Source of the DNA: Desulfobulbaceae bacterium
GTDB taxonomy: Bacteria > Desulfobacterota > Desulfobulbia > Desulfobulbales > Desulfobulbaceae
Assembly: GCA_015484845.1 (NCBI GenBank)
Contig: WFUT01000011.1
Span: forward strand, 1-41,291
DNA: 41,291 bases
Direction of reading: 5' to 3'
The position numbers were made by a program, and so were the translations under genes. Position 1 is the stretch's first letter. Each line of letters begins with the position of its first letter. Positions 32,485 through 40,341 of this stretch are shown piece by piece. Under the pieces are notes generated by a model, which did not search any database, was not told the origin of the DNA, and was given only the letters and a program-made list of their open reading frames with translations.

Positions 32485-33312
32485 ATGAAACTGGCAGGAA
32501 AAAATGGACTGGTCCTCGGTGCGTCGAGGGGAATAGGACTTGCCACGGCCCGGGCCCTCGCCGCCAGGGGCGTGCGCCTTGCCCTGACCTGGTACGACTG
32601 GCCCGAGGCCTCGAAAAAGATGCGCGACGAGTTCGCGGCCATGTCGGATGACCACCTGGTCGTGCGCGTGGACCTGCGCAGGCCGCAGGAGGTGCGGCAG
32701 CTGCTGGATCGGATCGGTGCACGGTTCGGCAGCCTGCACATCCTGGTCAACAACATCGAACGGGGCGGCATGCCGGTGGTGCACGGTTCCTACCAGCGGC
32801 AGGTCAACCGGGACCAGTGGCAGCGGGAGATGGAGACCACGCTGCGGGCCAAGTGGCTGGTCTTTGAGCAGAGCCTGCCCCTGCTGCGGGCCGCGCAGCA
32901 GGCGGCGGTGGTCAACATCTCCTCCATCGCGGGCATCGTCGGCAGGAGCGGGCCGGCCGGCCTGCTCTTCAACGACGGCTATGCCGCCGCCAACCGGGGG
33001 GTCAGCTCCTTTACCGAGACCTGGGCCCGGCTCGGCGCTCCGTCGATCAGGGTCAACGAGATCATGCTCGGTATCATCGAATCCAGGCACGGTCCGGGAA
33101 CCCGGGGCTGGGACCTGCTGAGCGCGGAGCAGAAAAGAGACCTCCTGGCCCACACCCTGCTGGGACGGACCGGGACCACGCAGGAGGTGGTGCGGGCGAT
33201 CCTCTTTCTCCTGGAGGACGCCGACTTCATGACCGGTTCGGTGATTCGGCTGGATGGAGGCTACGTCCTTGGAGCGGAACGGGTACCAGCGATGCCGGAG
33301 GGAGTGATCTGA
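32485..33312 (+). CDS. Short-chain dehydrogenase/reductase with altered active site
   Basis: A 275-residue Rossmann-fold protein of the classical SDR type. The dinucleotide loop is intact (GASRGIGLATA, residues 13-23), as is NISSIAG with S146/S147, and the C-terminus has the usual TGSVIRLDGGY. Two hallmark sites differ: NNAG is NNIERG, and the catalytic Y-x3-K is Y166-AAA-N170, so the lysine is asparagine. It may still bind NAD(P) but normal SDR proton relay is doubtful. A perfect GGTAGCTACC palindrome abuts the ATG, and no ribosome site is seen. Product and pathway are unknown. Confidence 0.85.
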   Translation: MKLAGKNGLVLGASRGIGLATARALAARGVRLALTWYDWPEASKKMRDEFAAMSDDHLVVRVDLRRPQEVRQLLDRIGARFGSLHILVNNIERGGMPVVHGSYQRQVNRDQWQREMETTLRAKWLVFEQSLPLLRAAQQAAVVNISSIAGIVGRSGPAGLLFNDGYAAANRGVSSFTETWARLGAPSIRVNEIMLGIIESRHGPGTRGWDLLSAEQKRDLLAHTLLGRTGTTQEVVRAILFLLEDADFMTGSVIRLDGGYVLGAERVPAMPEGVI

Positions 33313-33313
33313 G

Positions 33314-33352
33314 CCCGGGCCGACAGGATGGCGCTCCGGCCCTCGGCCCGGG
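33314..33352. terminator. Hairpin after the SDR gene
   Basis: CCCGGGCCG (33314-33322) and CGGCCCGGG (33344-33352) form a perfect 9-base stem with a 21-base loop, directly after the SDR stop. It lies between convergent genes and could serve both strands, but there is no T-run. Confidence 0.45.
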
Positions 33353-33433
33353 AAACAGTTTCGGCACCATTACCTCCGGCGGGCGAGTTGCGGAGACAGC
33401 GGTGCCGCAGGGGATGGTGGAGGGGCCGCGGTC

Positions 33434-33688
33434 TCAGAGATCCAGGGCCCACTCCGGAATACGGTGCATGATGTAGTTGGCCACCACGTCCTTTTCCTCT
33501 TCCTTGCTGGCCGGCGCGGCATCCTTCAGGACCTCGTCGAAGTCGAACCAGCAGATCTCCTTGTCGTCGTGATTGTAGACCGTGAGTATCCGGTGATTGG
33601 GCCGCAGCACATCCTCTTCCTCCTGGATGGCGGCCACGATACGCAAGGCTTCCTCGTAAGGCAGAAAACGAACTTCTTCCTGGCTCAT
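33434..33688 (-). CDS. Small unknown protein (84 residues)
   Basis: An acidic soluble protein beginning MSQEEVRFLPYEEALRIV. It contains a VYNHDDKEICWFDFDEVLKDA segment and a helical end, NYIMHRIPEWALDL. The start at 33688 has AGGAGGG five bases upstream, which favours it over the longer frame to 33724. I do not recognise the family. It is convergent with the SDR gene and follows rpmB on the same strand after a terminator. The clear ribosome site and protein-like composition argue that it is real. Confidence 0.7.
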   Translation of the reverse strand: MSQEEVRFLPYEEALRIVAAIQEEEDVLRPNHRILTVYNHDDKEICWFDFDEVLKDAAPASKEEEKDVVANYIMHRIPEWALDL

Positions 33689-33792
33689 TGCTTCCCTCCT
33701 GACGATTTCTGTCTCAAGATACATCTTCCACCCTGCGGATCCGGCGTTGGTGCCTGTTCCTGTCCCGGCAGGACCCGCTGGGGCTCATCAAC

Positions 33793-33818
33793 AAAAAGGC
33801 GGGAAAGAGGATCCCGCC
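33793..33818 (-). terminator. Intrinsic terminator of rpmB
   Basis: GGCGGGA and TCCCGCC form a perfect 7-base stem with a seven-base loop; TTTTTG follows on the minus strand, 26 bases after the rpmB stop. Confidence 0.85.
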
Positions 33819-33844
33819 CCTGCCTGGACAATGCGACAGACCGG

Positions 33845-34039
33845 TCAGGCCGGCTTGACCACTGCTCCGGAACGGATGCAGCGTGTGCAGACGCGGATAC
33901 GGACCGTGCGACCGCTGTCGGTCACGGTCCGGACCTTCTGCAGGTTCGGCAGCCAGCGGCGCCGGTTCTTGTTATGGGCATGGCTGACATTGTTGCCGGT
34001 CGCCGGTCCCTTGCCACAGATTTCACATACACGGGCCAT
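33845..34039 (-). CDS. rpmB: 50S ribosomal protein L28
   Basis: A 64-residue ribosomal protein of the large subunit. ARVCEICGKGPATGNNVSHAHNKNRRRWLPNLQKV is the L28 signature, and two CxxC pairs (CEIC and CTRC) make it the zinc-binding form. The ATG at 34039 has AAGGAG eight bases upstream; a GTG three codons earlier is less likely. It is monocistronic with its own terminator, and rpmG is not adjacent. Confidence 0.96.
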   Translation of the reverse strand: MARVCEICGKGPATGNNVSHAHNKNRRRWLPNLQKVRTVTDSGRTVRIRVCTRCIRSGAVVKPA

Positions 34040-34199
34040 GATATCCACTCCTTAGAATAAAGGTTGCATTTACAACAAACGCCGAATATTACCTTCGCGA
34101 CAGAGAAAAAGCAAGATTTTTTGCCCGGGGCAGAGAAATGCGGACCAACGTCATCTGTACTCGCCCCCCGGAGGGGGAAAACACGGAAAAATCCGACCT

Positions 34200-34263
34200 G
34201 GATCGTCTAATCCAACGATACGGCAAAAAACTTTTCCTTCACCTGCGAAGCGCAGGATTTAGA
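34200..34263 (+). mobile_element. Degenerate MITE copy 3 (right end only)
   Basis: The stretch with TCGTCTAATCCAACGATACG, GCAAAAAACTTTTCCTTC and GCGAAGCGCAGGATTTAG follows the order of blocks in the right half of the element at 10051-10205 (reverse complement). The left half is not convincingly alignable and the terminal bases have changed. Confidence 0.55.
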
Positions 34264-34503
34264 TTTGACTGTTCGATGATATTGTGGTTAAATATAAGCC
34301 CAACTGATCAGGCAAACCTGCCTGCTGTCCGCAGAGCCCCCTCCCGGGTCCAGGTGCACGGGGTCAGCCCCAGCGCCAGGGGACAACTGTCTACCTGAAA
34401 TCCCATCACCCCTCTCCCCTGATCCAGGTATAAAAATACCGTCCCTTCGGGATTCCCTTCCCGGGCCGCATGCCCTATAAGTAAAGCACAAGGGAGTGAA
34501 TCC

Positions 34504-34668
34504 GTGGAAACAAGTCGAAATACAACCTGCATGAAATCCGGTCTTCCCGTAACCAGTCCCACGGTCTGCCTGATGTGCAAGCGATTTTGCCCCAGGGCAG
34601 GGAGCCGTGGAAAGCGTTACGCGTCAACCCAACCGCGCAAGGCCACCCGAAAAACACTTGTGCAATAG
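34504..34668 (+). CDS. Possible small Cys-rich basic protein (54 residues)
   Basis: A GTG start with AAGGGAG seven bases upstream opens a 54-codon frame. The product is basic (many Lys/Arg, especially the last 30 residues) with four cysteines, three in CLMCKRFC (residues 22-29). I do not recognise it. In favour: a proper ribosome site, a TATAAG hexamer at 34476-34481 and a strong terminator 140 bases downstream with no other gene to serve. Against: short length, GTG start, a weak -35 and no known domain. Confidence 0.3.
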   Translation: METSRNTTCMKSGLPVTSPTVCLMCKRFCPRAGSRGKRYASTQPRKATRKTLVQ

Positions 34669-34704
34669 AACTGAATCAACGATTTGCCACCACCGATTCA
34701 GTTC
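34668..34704. other. Perfect 10-base inverted repeat
   Basis: GAACTGAATC (34668-34677) and GATTCAGTTC (34695-34704) flank a 17-base loop. The repeat begins on the last base of the possible small gene's stop codon. It could be a hairpin in the same transcript or a protein-binding site. Confidence 0.6.
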
Positions 34705-34807
34705 AGGGTCACCGGAGACGCAGGTTACTGTTGCCGACAGCATCCTCCTACCTTTTACCCTATGATGTCAGTATGGCTTGTTTCCCGCTTCCTCTCTCCT
34801 CCTCCTC

Positions 34808-34843
34808 CTGCAACCCGGCACCTCCGCCGGGTTGCAGTTTTTT
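34808..34843 (+). terminator. Strong intrinsic terminator without an obvious gene
   Basis: CTGCAACCCGGC and GCCGGGTTGCAG form a perfect 12-base stem with a six-base loop, followed by TTTTTT. It lies 58 bases before the histidine kinase gene on the same strand. Confidence 0.92.
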
Positions 34844-34901
34844 CTGACCCACGCCGGCTATCCGCTCCGTCGCACCCTTCCGGGAACTGCCAGGGCCTGC
34901 C

Positions 34902-37331
34902 ATGTTGACCAGTCTGCGCGGAAAGCTGATATTCATCTTCATCATCCTCACTGTCTCCGTTGTGATCATCAGCAGCGGCTATGCCCGCTATAAACAGCGG
35001 CAGTTCGCCCTTGAACAGGCCCGCGAGCGGGCCCTCACCGACCTTCATCTCATCGACTCCGACATCCGCTCCGTCCTGCAGTGGATCCGCCGGGACCTGC
35101 TCATGCTGCGCGACCTGCCCCAGCTTCGCAGGCTGCTTGACAAGGGGGACCACATCGACCGGACCGGGGTCGGCGAGACAGTGCTCAACATCGCCAGGCA
35201 TCACAGGATATTCCGCCAGATCGGCCTGTTCGACCTGTCCGGCAACCAGGTCCTGCGCGTTGACTGCGACCGGGACACGACCTGTCGCCAGGTTCCGGCA
35301 GTCCCCGGCGCAGGTCTGGCCGACCAACCCTTTTTCCGCGCCGCCCGACGCCTGCGGGCCGGCGCCTTCCTGGTCTCGACCATGGAAGCGGACAGGACAC
35401 CACATGCCGTCGGCCGGCCGCCGCTGCCGGTCCTTCGCTACGCAACCCCCATCCTGAACAGGGAGGGCAGGAAAAACGGCATCCTGATCCTTACCGTCTT
35501 CGGCTCCACCTTTCTCGATATCATCGCCAGGCAGCAGGATGAACTCCACGGCGGCGAGGTCTACTTCCTGCTGGACCGGAACGGCCACTATCTCTACCAC
35601 CCTGTAAAATCGTGGCATTCCGGCACAAGTAGCAGCAAGGCCCTCTCCTTCTTCCAGCAGGAGCCGGAGCTCGCCCAGTGGCTCAGGAGCAGCGAGCGGG
35701 GTGTTGTCATCCGCCGGAGCCGGCAGACCTACCGGCAGACCCTGTTCGCCTTCCAGCGAATCCACTTCACCTCGCTGGTCGGCACCGGCGCCGCGGCCGG
35801 CGGCAGGCTTGCCAACAACGGCGGCGCGGGCAGCGACTACTGGATCCTGATGACCAGTGTCGACGACGCCAACCTCCTGGTCGGCTTCCAGGAGTACGTC
35901 CGGTCCCTGCTCATCTTCACCCTGCTCCTATTGATCATCTGTATCATAACCGCGATCCTGGTGGCCTGGAACTGCTCGCGGCCCATCGTCTCCCTGGCCC
36001 GGGCGGCCAAGGAGATCCAGCAGGGGGACCTCTCGGCCCGGGCCGAGGTCTACTCCGGGGACGACATGGGGAAGTTTGCCCGCCTGTTCAACGAGATGGC
36101 GGACAAGCTGGAAAAGACCATCCGCCGGCTCCAGCTCTCCGAGTCCAACTACCGGCAGATCTTCGAAAACTCCCGCGACTGCATCTTTGTCACCGACACC
36201 CACTGCACCATCATCGACATCAACAAGGCGGGGATGAAACTGCTGGGCCTTGACGAGACCAGTTCACCGGACGAGCTTGCCCTGACCTGCGCCAGCATCG
36301 AGCATGGCTTTGACCACGCCAACAACGCGATCCTGGAGGAGATCCATCGCAAGGGATATGTCAAGGACTTTGAGACCTACCTGCGGCGCCCGGACGGCTC
36401 CAGGCGCCACTGCACCATGACCGCCACGGCCCGTTACGACGAAAACGGCAACCTGGTGGGCTACGAGGGCATCCTGCGTGACATCACCGAGGTCAAGCGC
36501 CAGGAGGAGGCACGGGCGGCGTTCCAGAAGCAGTTGCAGGAGGAGATCGTCCTGGCCGAGGAACGGCAGCGACGTCATATCGGCCAGGTCCTGCACGAGG
36601 AGATGGCACAGAACCTGGCCCTGGTCAACCTCAAGATCCAGGAGGTGGAAGACCGGGCGGCCAGGGAGTGCGATTCCATCAACAGCACCTGCAGGAAACT
36701 GGTCGAGCAACTGCGGGAGGCCCGTGAGCTGATCAGCGTCATGATCCGCCAGATCCGGACCATGATCTTCGACCTCTACCCCACCGTGCTCGACGACCAG
36801 GGCCTGGTCCCGGCCATGCTCTGGTACGCGGACAACTTCGCCAAGCGGACCGGGGTCAGGGTCTCGGTCTACGGAATACCGGGGACCCTGGGGCTCTCCG
36901 AGTCCCAGATGATCTACATGTTCAGGTCCTACAAGGAGCTTCTCCACAATGCCTGGAAACACGCCAGTGCCCGGGAGATCGTGGCCACGGTCAAGAAGAA
37001 GGGCAACCATGTCCGGTTGACCGTTGACGACGAGGGCCAGGGCTTTGACACCGGCCGGCTGGAGGAGGCCGGCAGGGGTCTTGGCGGACTTGGCCTCATG
37101 AGCATCCGGCAGTGGACCACGGCCATGAACGGGACCCTCTCCATCGAATCGCAACCCGGCAAGGGGACCCGGGTGTCCATCGACATTCCCATCGACACCA
37201 CCGGCAGGGCACCCGGCCCGGACAGGACCCCGGACCCCGGGCCCGGACCGGCCGACGCGGGCAGCACCGGCGGGCAGCCCCCTCCAGCGCCGGGCGGACA
37301 GGAGGACCACCAGGACCGCAGCGGGAACTGA
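34902..37331 (+). CDS. Membrane histidine kinase, NarL-type (HisKA_3)
   Basis: An 809-residue sensor kinase. TM1 is about residues 8-26, and a large periplasmic sensor of probable double-Cache type follows to about 330. TM2 is about 333-353, HAMP about 354-405 and a PAS domain about 415-530 (YRQIFENSRDCIFVTD). The HisKA_3 dimerisation helix has the phospho-acceptor in VLHEEM (H565), with HEE where HD is usual. The HATPase has N-box ELLHNAWKHAS and G-boxes DEGQGFD and GLGLMSIRQW. The last 40 residues are Pro/Gly-rich and probably disordered. It is followed after 152 bases by its likely partner regulator. Confidence 0.92.
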   Translation: MLTSLRGKLIFIFIILTVSVVIISSGYARYKQRQFALEQARERALTDLHLIDSDIRSVLQWIRRDLLMLRDLPQLRRLLDKGDHIDRTGVGETVLNIARHHRIFRQIGLFDLSGNQVLRVDCDRDTTCRQVPAVPGAGLADQPFFRAARRLRAGAFLVSTMEADRTPHAVGRPPLPVLRYATPILNREGRKNGILILTVFGSTFLDIIARQQDELHGGEVYFLLDRNGHYLYHPVKSWHSGTSSSKALSFFQQEPELAQWLRSSERGVVIRRSRQTYRQTLFAFQRIHFTSLVGTGAAAGGRLANNGGAGSDYWILMTSVDDANLLVGFQEYVRSLLIFTLLLLIICIITAILVAWNCSRPIVSLARAAKEIQQGDLSARAEVYSGDDMGKFARLFNEMADKLEKTIRRLQLSESNYRQIFENSRDCIFVTDTHCTIIDINKAGMKLLGLDETSSPDELALTCASIEHGFDHANNAILEEIHRKGYVKDFETYLRRPDGSRRHCTMTATARYDENGNLVGYEGILRDITEVKRQEEARAAFQKQLQEEIVLAEERQRRHIGQVLHEEMAQNLALVNLKIQEVEDRAARECDSINSTCRKLVEQLREARELISVMIRQIRTMIFDLYPTVLDDQGLVPAMLWYADNFAKRTGVRVSVYGIPGTLGLSESQMIYMFRSYKELLHNAWKHASAREIVATVKKKGNHVRLTVDDEGQGFDTGRLEEAGRGLGGLGLMSIRQWTTAMNGTLSIESQPGKGTRVSIDIPIDTTGRAPGPDRTPDPGPGPADAGSTGGQPPPAPGGQEDHQDRSGN

Positions 37332-37483
37332 CGAATTTTTATTGGCAAAACCGGAGAAATGGTGCAGTGTTGAGGGGCCGGCCAGGGCCGGGAGAGATCC
37401 GTGGCGGCTCCCGGTCCTGCCCCGGGAAGAGACCTGAGCGGAAGATCACTCGCAGCTGACAAGGATCCCGCGGGGAGATGGGG

Positions 37484-38128
37484 ATGATCACTGTTTTTCT
37501 TGCCGATGACCACCAGATGTTCCGGCAGGGTCTGCGGACCCTGCTGGCCTCGACCAGTGATATCGATGTCATCGGCGAGGCCAGTGACGGGCAGGAGTGC
37601 CTGCAGCAGATCGAGGCCCTGCAGCCGGACGTGGCCGTGCTCGACATCGCCATGCCCGGCCTGAGCGGTATCGAGGTGACCCGGCGCCTGAAAAAGATCG
37701 CCCCCCGGACCGGGGCCATGATCCTGACCATGCATGCGGACTGCTATTACGCCGTGGAGTCCCTGAAGGCAGGGGCCCTGGGCTACATGCTCAAGGAAGA
37801 GAGCTTCGACATGCTGACCGACGCCATCCGTACCGTGGCCACGGGCAGGATGTTCATCTCGCCCACCCTGGAGACACCGGTCCTCAAGGAATTCATCGGC
37901 GTGGCCCGGCAGTCCGACGACACCCCGGGCAACCTCCTCACCGACCGGGAGCGGGAGATCCTGCAGCTGGTCGCCGAGGGCATGACCAACCAGGAGATCG
38001 CGGCCAAGCTCTCCATCTCTGTCTCCACCGTGGATACCCACCGCAAGAACATCATGGCCAAGCTGGACATCCACTCCGTGGCCGGCCTGGTCAAGTATGC
38101 CATCCGCCACAGGATCGTCACCCTGTAG
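37484..38128 (+). CDS. NarL/FixJ-family response regulator
   Basis: A 214-residue regulator with a receiver domain (D8/D9 acidic pocket, phosphorylated D54 in VAVLDIAMPG, and lysine in GYMLKEES) and a C-terminal LuxR-type HTH (LTDREREILQLVAEGMTNQEIAAKLSISVSTVDTHRKNIMAKL). I use the ATG at 37484, six bases after GGGGAG; an ATG at 37478 abuts the ribosome site. It pairs with the upstream kinase by orientation, adjacency and matching families. Target genes are not visible; neighbouring resB/ccsA are candidates only by position. Confidence 0.95.
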   Translation: MITVFLADDHQMFRQGLRTLLASTSDIDVIGEASDGQECLQQIEALQPDVAVLDIAMPGLSGIEVTRRLKKIAPRTGAMILTMHADCYYAVESLKAGALGYMLKEESFDMLTDAIRTVATGRMFISPTLETPVLKEFIGVARQSDDTPGNLLTDREREILQLVAEGMTNQEIAAKLSISVSTVDTHRKNIMAKLDIHSVAGLVKYAIRHRIVTL

Positions 38129-38644
38129 AGCTGCCCCCTCCCGGCCCCCTGCCTGAAGAGACAGAACCGGCAAGACCGCTTTCCGTGCAATAGCCCGCCG
38201 CCGGCCAACAAGGGAAGGAAAAAAGATGCCGGTTGCGGGAACCAGGCCCTGCCCCGGTCAGGCCCAGGGCAAAATCAGGCTTGCCATTCCGGCCGACTCT
38301 TATTAAGATTAAATATTATTCATACAAAATAACGCTCCAGGGCCGCAGGTGACAAGGAACGATAATGATGGGGTGAAGAGTTGTTTTTCAAAACCGTGCA
38401 TAGTATATAGATGGCCGTACATCCGGATCCGCAGGCAGACGCACGGCCGGTGCACCGGACATTGAACGTGGCGAGGCAGACACGGCAGAGGCCCGGTGCG
38501 GGCTGGACAAAGCTCCAATGTCGGATGACTGCAGGATTCGGTTAAATTCATTGACAGGTCCGGGTCTGCGTGGTAGCTCAATCGCTCATGCCACATGGTG
38601 TCAATAATTCCCCGCAACCTTCATCCATACCCCGAAAACAACTC
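38129..38644. other. 516-base region before resB
   Basis: I see no gene. A promoter candidate TTGCCA (38281-38286), 17-base spacer, TAAGAT (38304-38309) would give resB a leader of about 330 bases. A TTGACA at 38550 has no good -10. TGCAGGATTCGG near 38529 resembles an end of the MITE family but nothing around it aligns. Confidence 0.45.
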
Positions 38645-39997
38645 ATGACAAAAAAGAAAAAAAATCCCGTCTGGGCCTTTTTTGCCTCGGTCAAGCTGGC
38701 CCTGTTTCTCCTCTTCGTCCTTGCCGGTACCTCCATCATCGGCACAGTGGTGCCGCAGAACCAGCCGCCCGAATTCTATGTCCGCCAGTATGGGCCCGAC
38801 ACGGCCGCCTTCATGCAGCATCTCGGCGTGCCGGACATGTACAACTCCTGGTGGTTCCTCGGCCTGCTCGGTCTCTTCTGCCTCAACCTGATCGTCTGCA
38901 GCCTGGAACGTATTCCCCAGGTCTGGCGCCTGGTTACCAAGGACAACCTGGCAACCCCTGTTGACCGGCTCCGCAAGATGGGCATCAGGAAACGTATCGT
39001 CCTGGACCGTCCCCTGCCCGAGACGGTAAAAATGATCAAATCCCACCTGGGCCGGCATCACTGGAGGACCGACAGGCGGGACATGGAAGGTGGCACCATG
39101 CTCTTTGCCCAGAAAGGTGCCTGGACCAGGTTTGGTGTCTACGTCGTCCACACCTCGATCCTGGTCATCCTGCTGGGCGCCATCATCGGTTCTCCTGCCG
39201 TGGCGAGAAAGATCCTGAAAAATCCCAATATCGCCTTCAAGGGAAGCATCATGATCCCGGAGAGCCGGGAGAGCGACTTTGTCTGGGCCTTCCAGACCGG
39301 GGAGAAGATCAACCTCGGTTTTACGATCCGCTGCGACTACTTTACCATCGACTATTATGCCAACGGCATGCCCAGGACCTATCTCTCCAAGGTCACGGTG
39401 ATCGATCACGGCAAGAAGGTGCTCACCACCGACCTCAAGGTCAACAAGCCCCTGACCTACAAGGGTGTGACCTTCTACCAGGCAAGCTACCAGCCGTTCC
39501 CGGACTTCATCGTCACCCTCAAGAACAATACCACCGGGGCCAGCAGGACATCGATCATCCCGTTTGGCAAACAGATCAAGTGGCCCGAGATCGGCGCCTC
39601 GTTCGGCATCATCAACAAGGAGACCTTTGGCGAGGTCGTGCGGCGGGTCAAGGTCTGGTTCAGGGACAACAAGGACAAGCCCTCCATCTTCTGGGTCAAC
39701 GCCGGCCGCGAGGCGGTGATCGAACGGCCGTCCGGCAACTTCAGCCTCATGACCAAGCAGCTCTACGCCACCGGCCTCCAGGTGACCAAGGATCCCGGTG
39801 TCTGGTTTGTCTACATTGGCTGCGGCATGATGCTTGCCGGCCTGCTGGTGGCCTTTTTCATGTCCCACCGCAAGATATGGGCCTTCATCCATGAAGAGGA
39901 CGGGAAAACCGTTGTTCTTCTGGCCGGCAGTGCCAACAAGAACAAGCTCGGTTTCGAAAAGCGGTTCACGGCCCTTGTCGATTCGCTCCAGGCCTGA
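38645..39997 (+). CDS. resB: Cytochrome c biogenesis protein ResB
   Basis: A 450-residue membrane protein of the system II (Ccs) haem-delivery and apocytochrome-ligation machinery. N-terminal membrane segments include LALFLLFVLAGTSIIGTVVPQ and WWFLGLLGLFCLNLIVCSLE, and a third near YVVHTSILVILLGAIIGS. A large periplasmic part (TYKGVTFYQASYQPFPDF is characteristic) follows, and the last membrane segment is VWFVYIGCGMMLAGLLVAFFM. The ATG at 38645 has no clear ribosome site, and in-frame starts as far as 38570 are possible. It works with CcsA, encoded 344 bases downstream. Confidence 0.93.
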   Translation: MTKKKKNPVWAFFASVKLALFLLFVLAGTSIIGTVVPQNQPPEFYVRQYGPDTAAFMQHLGVPDMYNSWWFLGLLGLFCLNLIVCSLERIPQVWRLVTKDNLATPVDRLRKMGIRKRIVLDRPLPETVKMIKSHLGRHHWRTDRRDMEGGTMLFAQKGAWTRFGVYVVHTSILVILLGAIIGSPAVARKILKNPNIAFKGSIMIPESRESDFVWAFQTGEKINLGFTIRCDYFTIDYYANGMPRTYLSKVTVIDHGKKVLTTDLKVNKPLTYKGVTFYQASYQPFPDFIVTLKNNTTGASRTSIIPFGKQIKWPEIGASFGIINKETFGEVVRRVKVWFRDNKDKPSIFWVNAGREAVIERPSGNFSLMTKQLYATGLQVTKDPGVWFVYIGCGMMLAGLLVAFFMSHRKIWAFIHEEDGKTVVLLAGSANKNKLGFEKRFTALVDSLQA

Positions 39998-40129
39998 TCA
40001 ACGGGAACGATTCCTGTATCCAGCGCCCGGGGGCCCTGCAAGGCGTGACCCGATGATCAGGTCGCGCCTCAACAAACCATGAGAATACCGCCGCTCCTGG
40101 TGCCGTGGGCGGCCATTTATACAACTTCA

Positions 40130-40146
40130 TGCCCGCGGGGCGGGCA
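40130..40146. repeat. REP-like palindrome, short TGCCCGC form
   Basis: TGCCCGC and GCGGGCA form a perfect 7-base stem with a GGG loop, related to the one at 28089-28110. Confidence 0.6.
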
Positions 40147-40175
40147 CAACCAGCAATAAAAAAGGGCAGCAGCAT

Positions 40176-40310
40176 TACGTGACACCGCAGGGCGGCGTCA
40201 CGAGGTTGCGGTGGCGCCAACGTGTGCGGGAACATACGAAGGGTGGTTGCCCCTGTTGCACCGCCCTGCGGTGCAGCACCTCACCCGGCGCTCTGTGCCA
40301 TTTTGCTGTT
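40176..40310 (-). repeat. Two-hairpin interspersed element, copy B
   Basis: In the minus orientation this aligns with 20441-20640. Shared blocks run in the same order: AAATGGC.CAGAGCGCC, GGTGAGGTG, the GCACCGC hairpin, CAACCACCC, GGCGCCAC, CAACCTCGTGAC and the CCGC/GCGGTGTCACG hairpin. It lacks the tandem array of copy A. Confidence 0.8.
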
Positions 40311-40341
40311 CCCTCACGGAAATTTTACCGACGGATACGTT

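Larger units (their letters stand above)
34040..34901. other. 862-base region with a relic repeat, a possible small gene and an orphan terminator
   Basis: It contains the third MITE relic (34200-34263), a possible 54-codon gene (34504-34668), a 10-base inverted repeat (34668-34704) and a strong plus-strand terminator (34808-34843). The promoter of rpmB should lie at its left end on the minus strand, but I could not pick one with confidence. Confidence 0.6.
39998..40341. other. Repeat-filled gap between resB and ccsA
   Basis: This stretch holds a GC hairpin (40130-40146) and copy B of the two-hairpin element (40176-40310), ending 31 bases before the ccsA start. No gene is seen. Confidence 0.7.

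Noticed and set aside
34440-34700. Cobalamin-riboswitch-like region before the histidine kinase
   Set aside because: A GGGAGTGAATCC stretch looked suggestive, but the required conserved core and pairing partners are missing.
34575-34847. Plus-strand frame of 90 codons
   Set aside because: It runs through the terminator hairpin and its T-run and has no ribosome site.
38529-38541. Fourth copy of the MITE end (TGCAGGATTCGG)
   Set aside because: Only about a dozen bases match and the flanking sequence does not align with the family core.
40222-40341. N-terminal extension of CcsA by 40 residues
   Set aside because: The extension translates the repeat element copy B; the protein family starts at the ATG at 40342.
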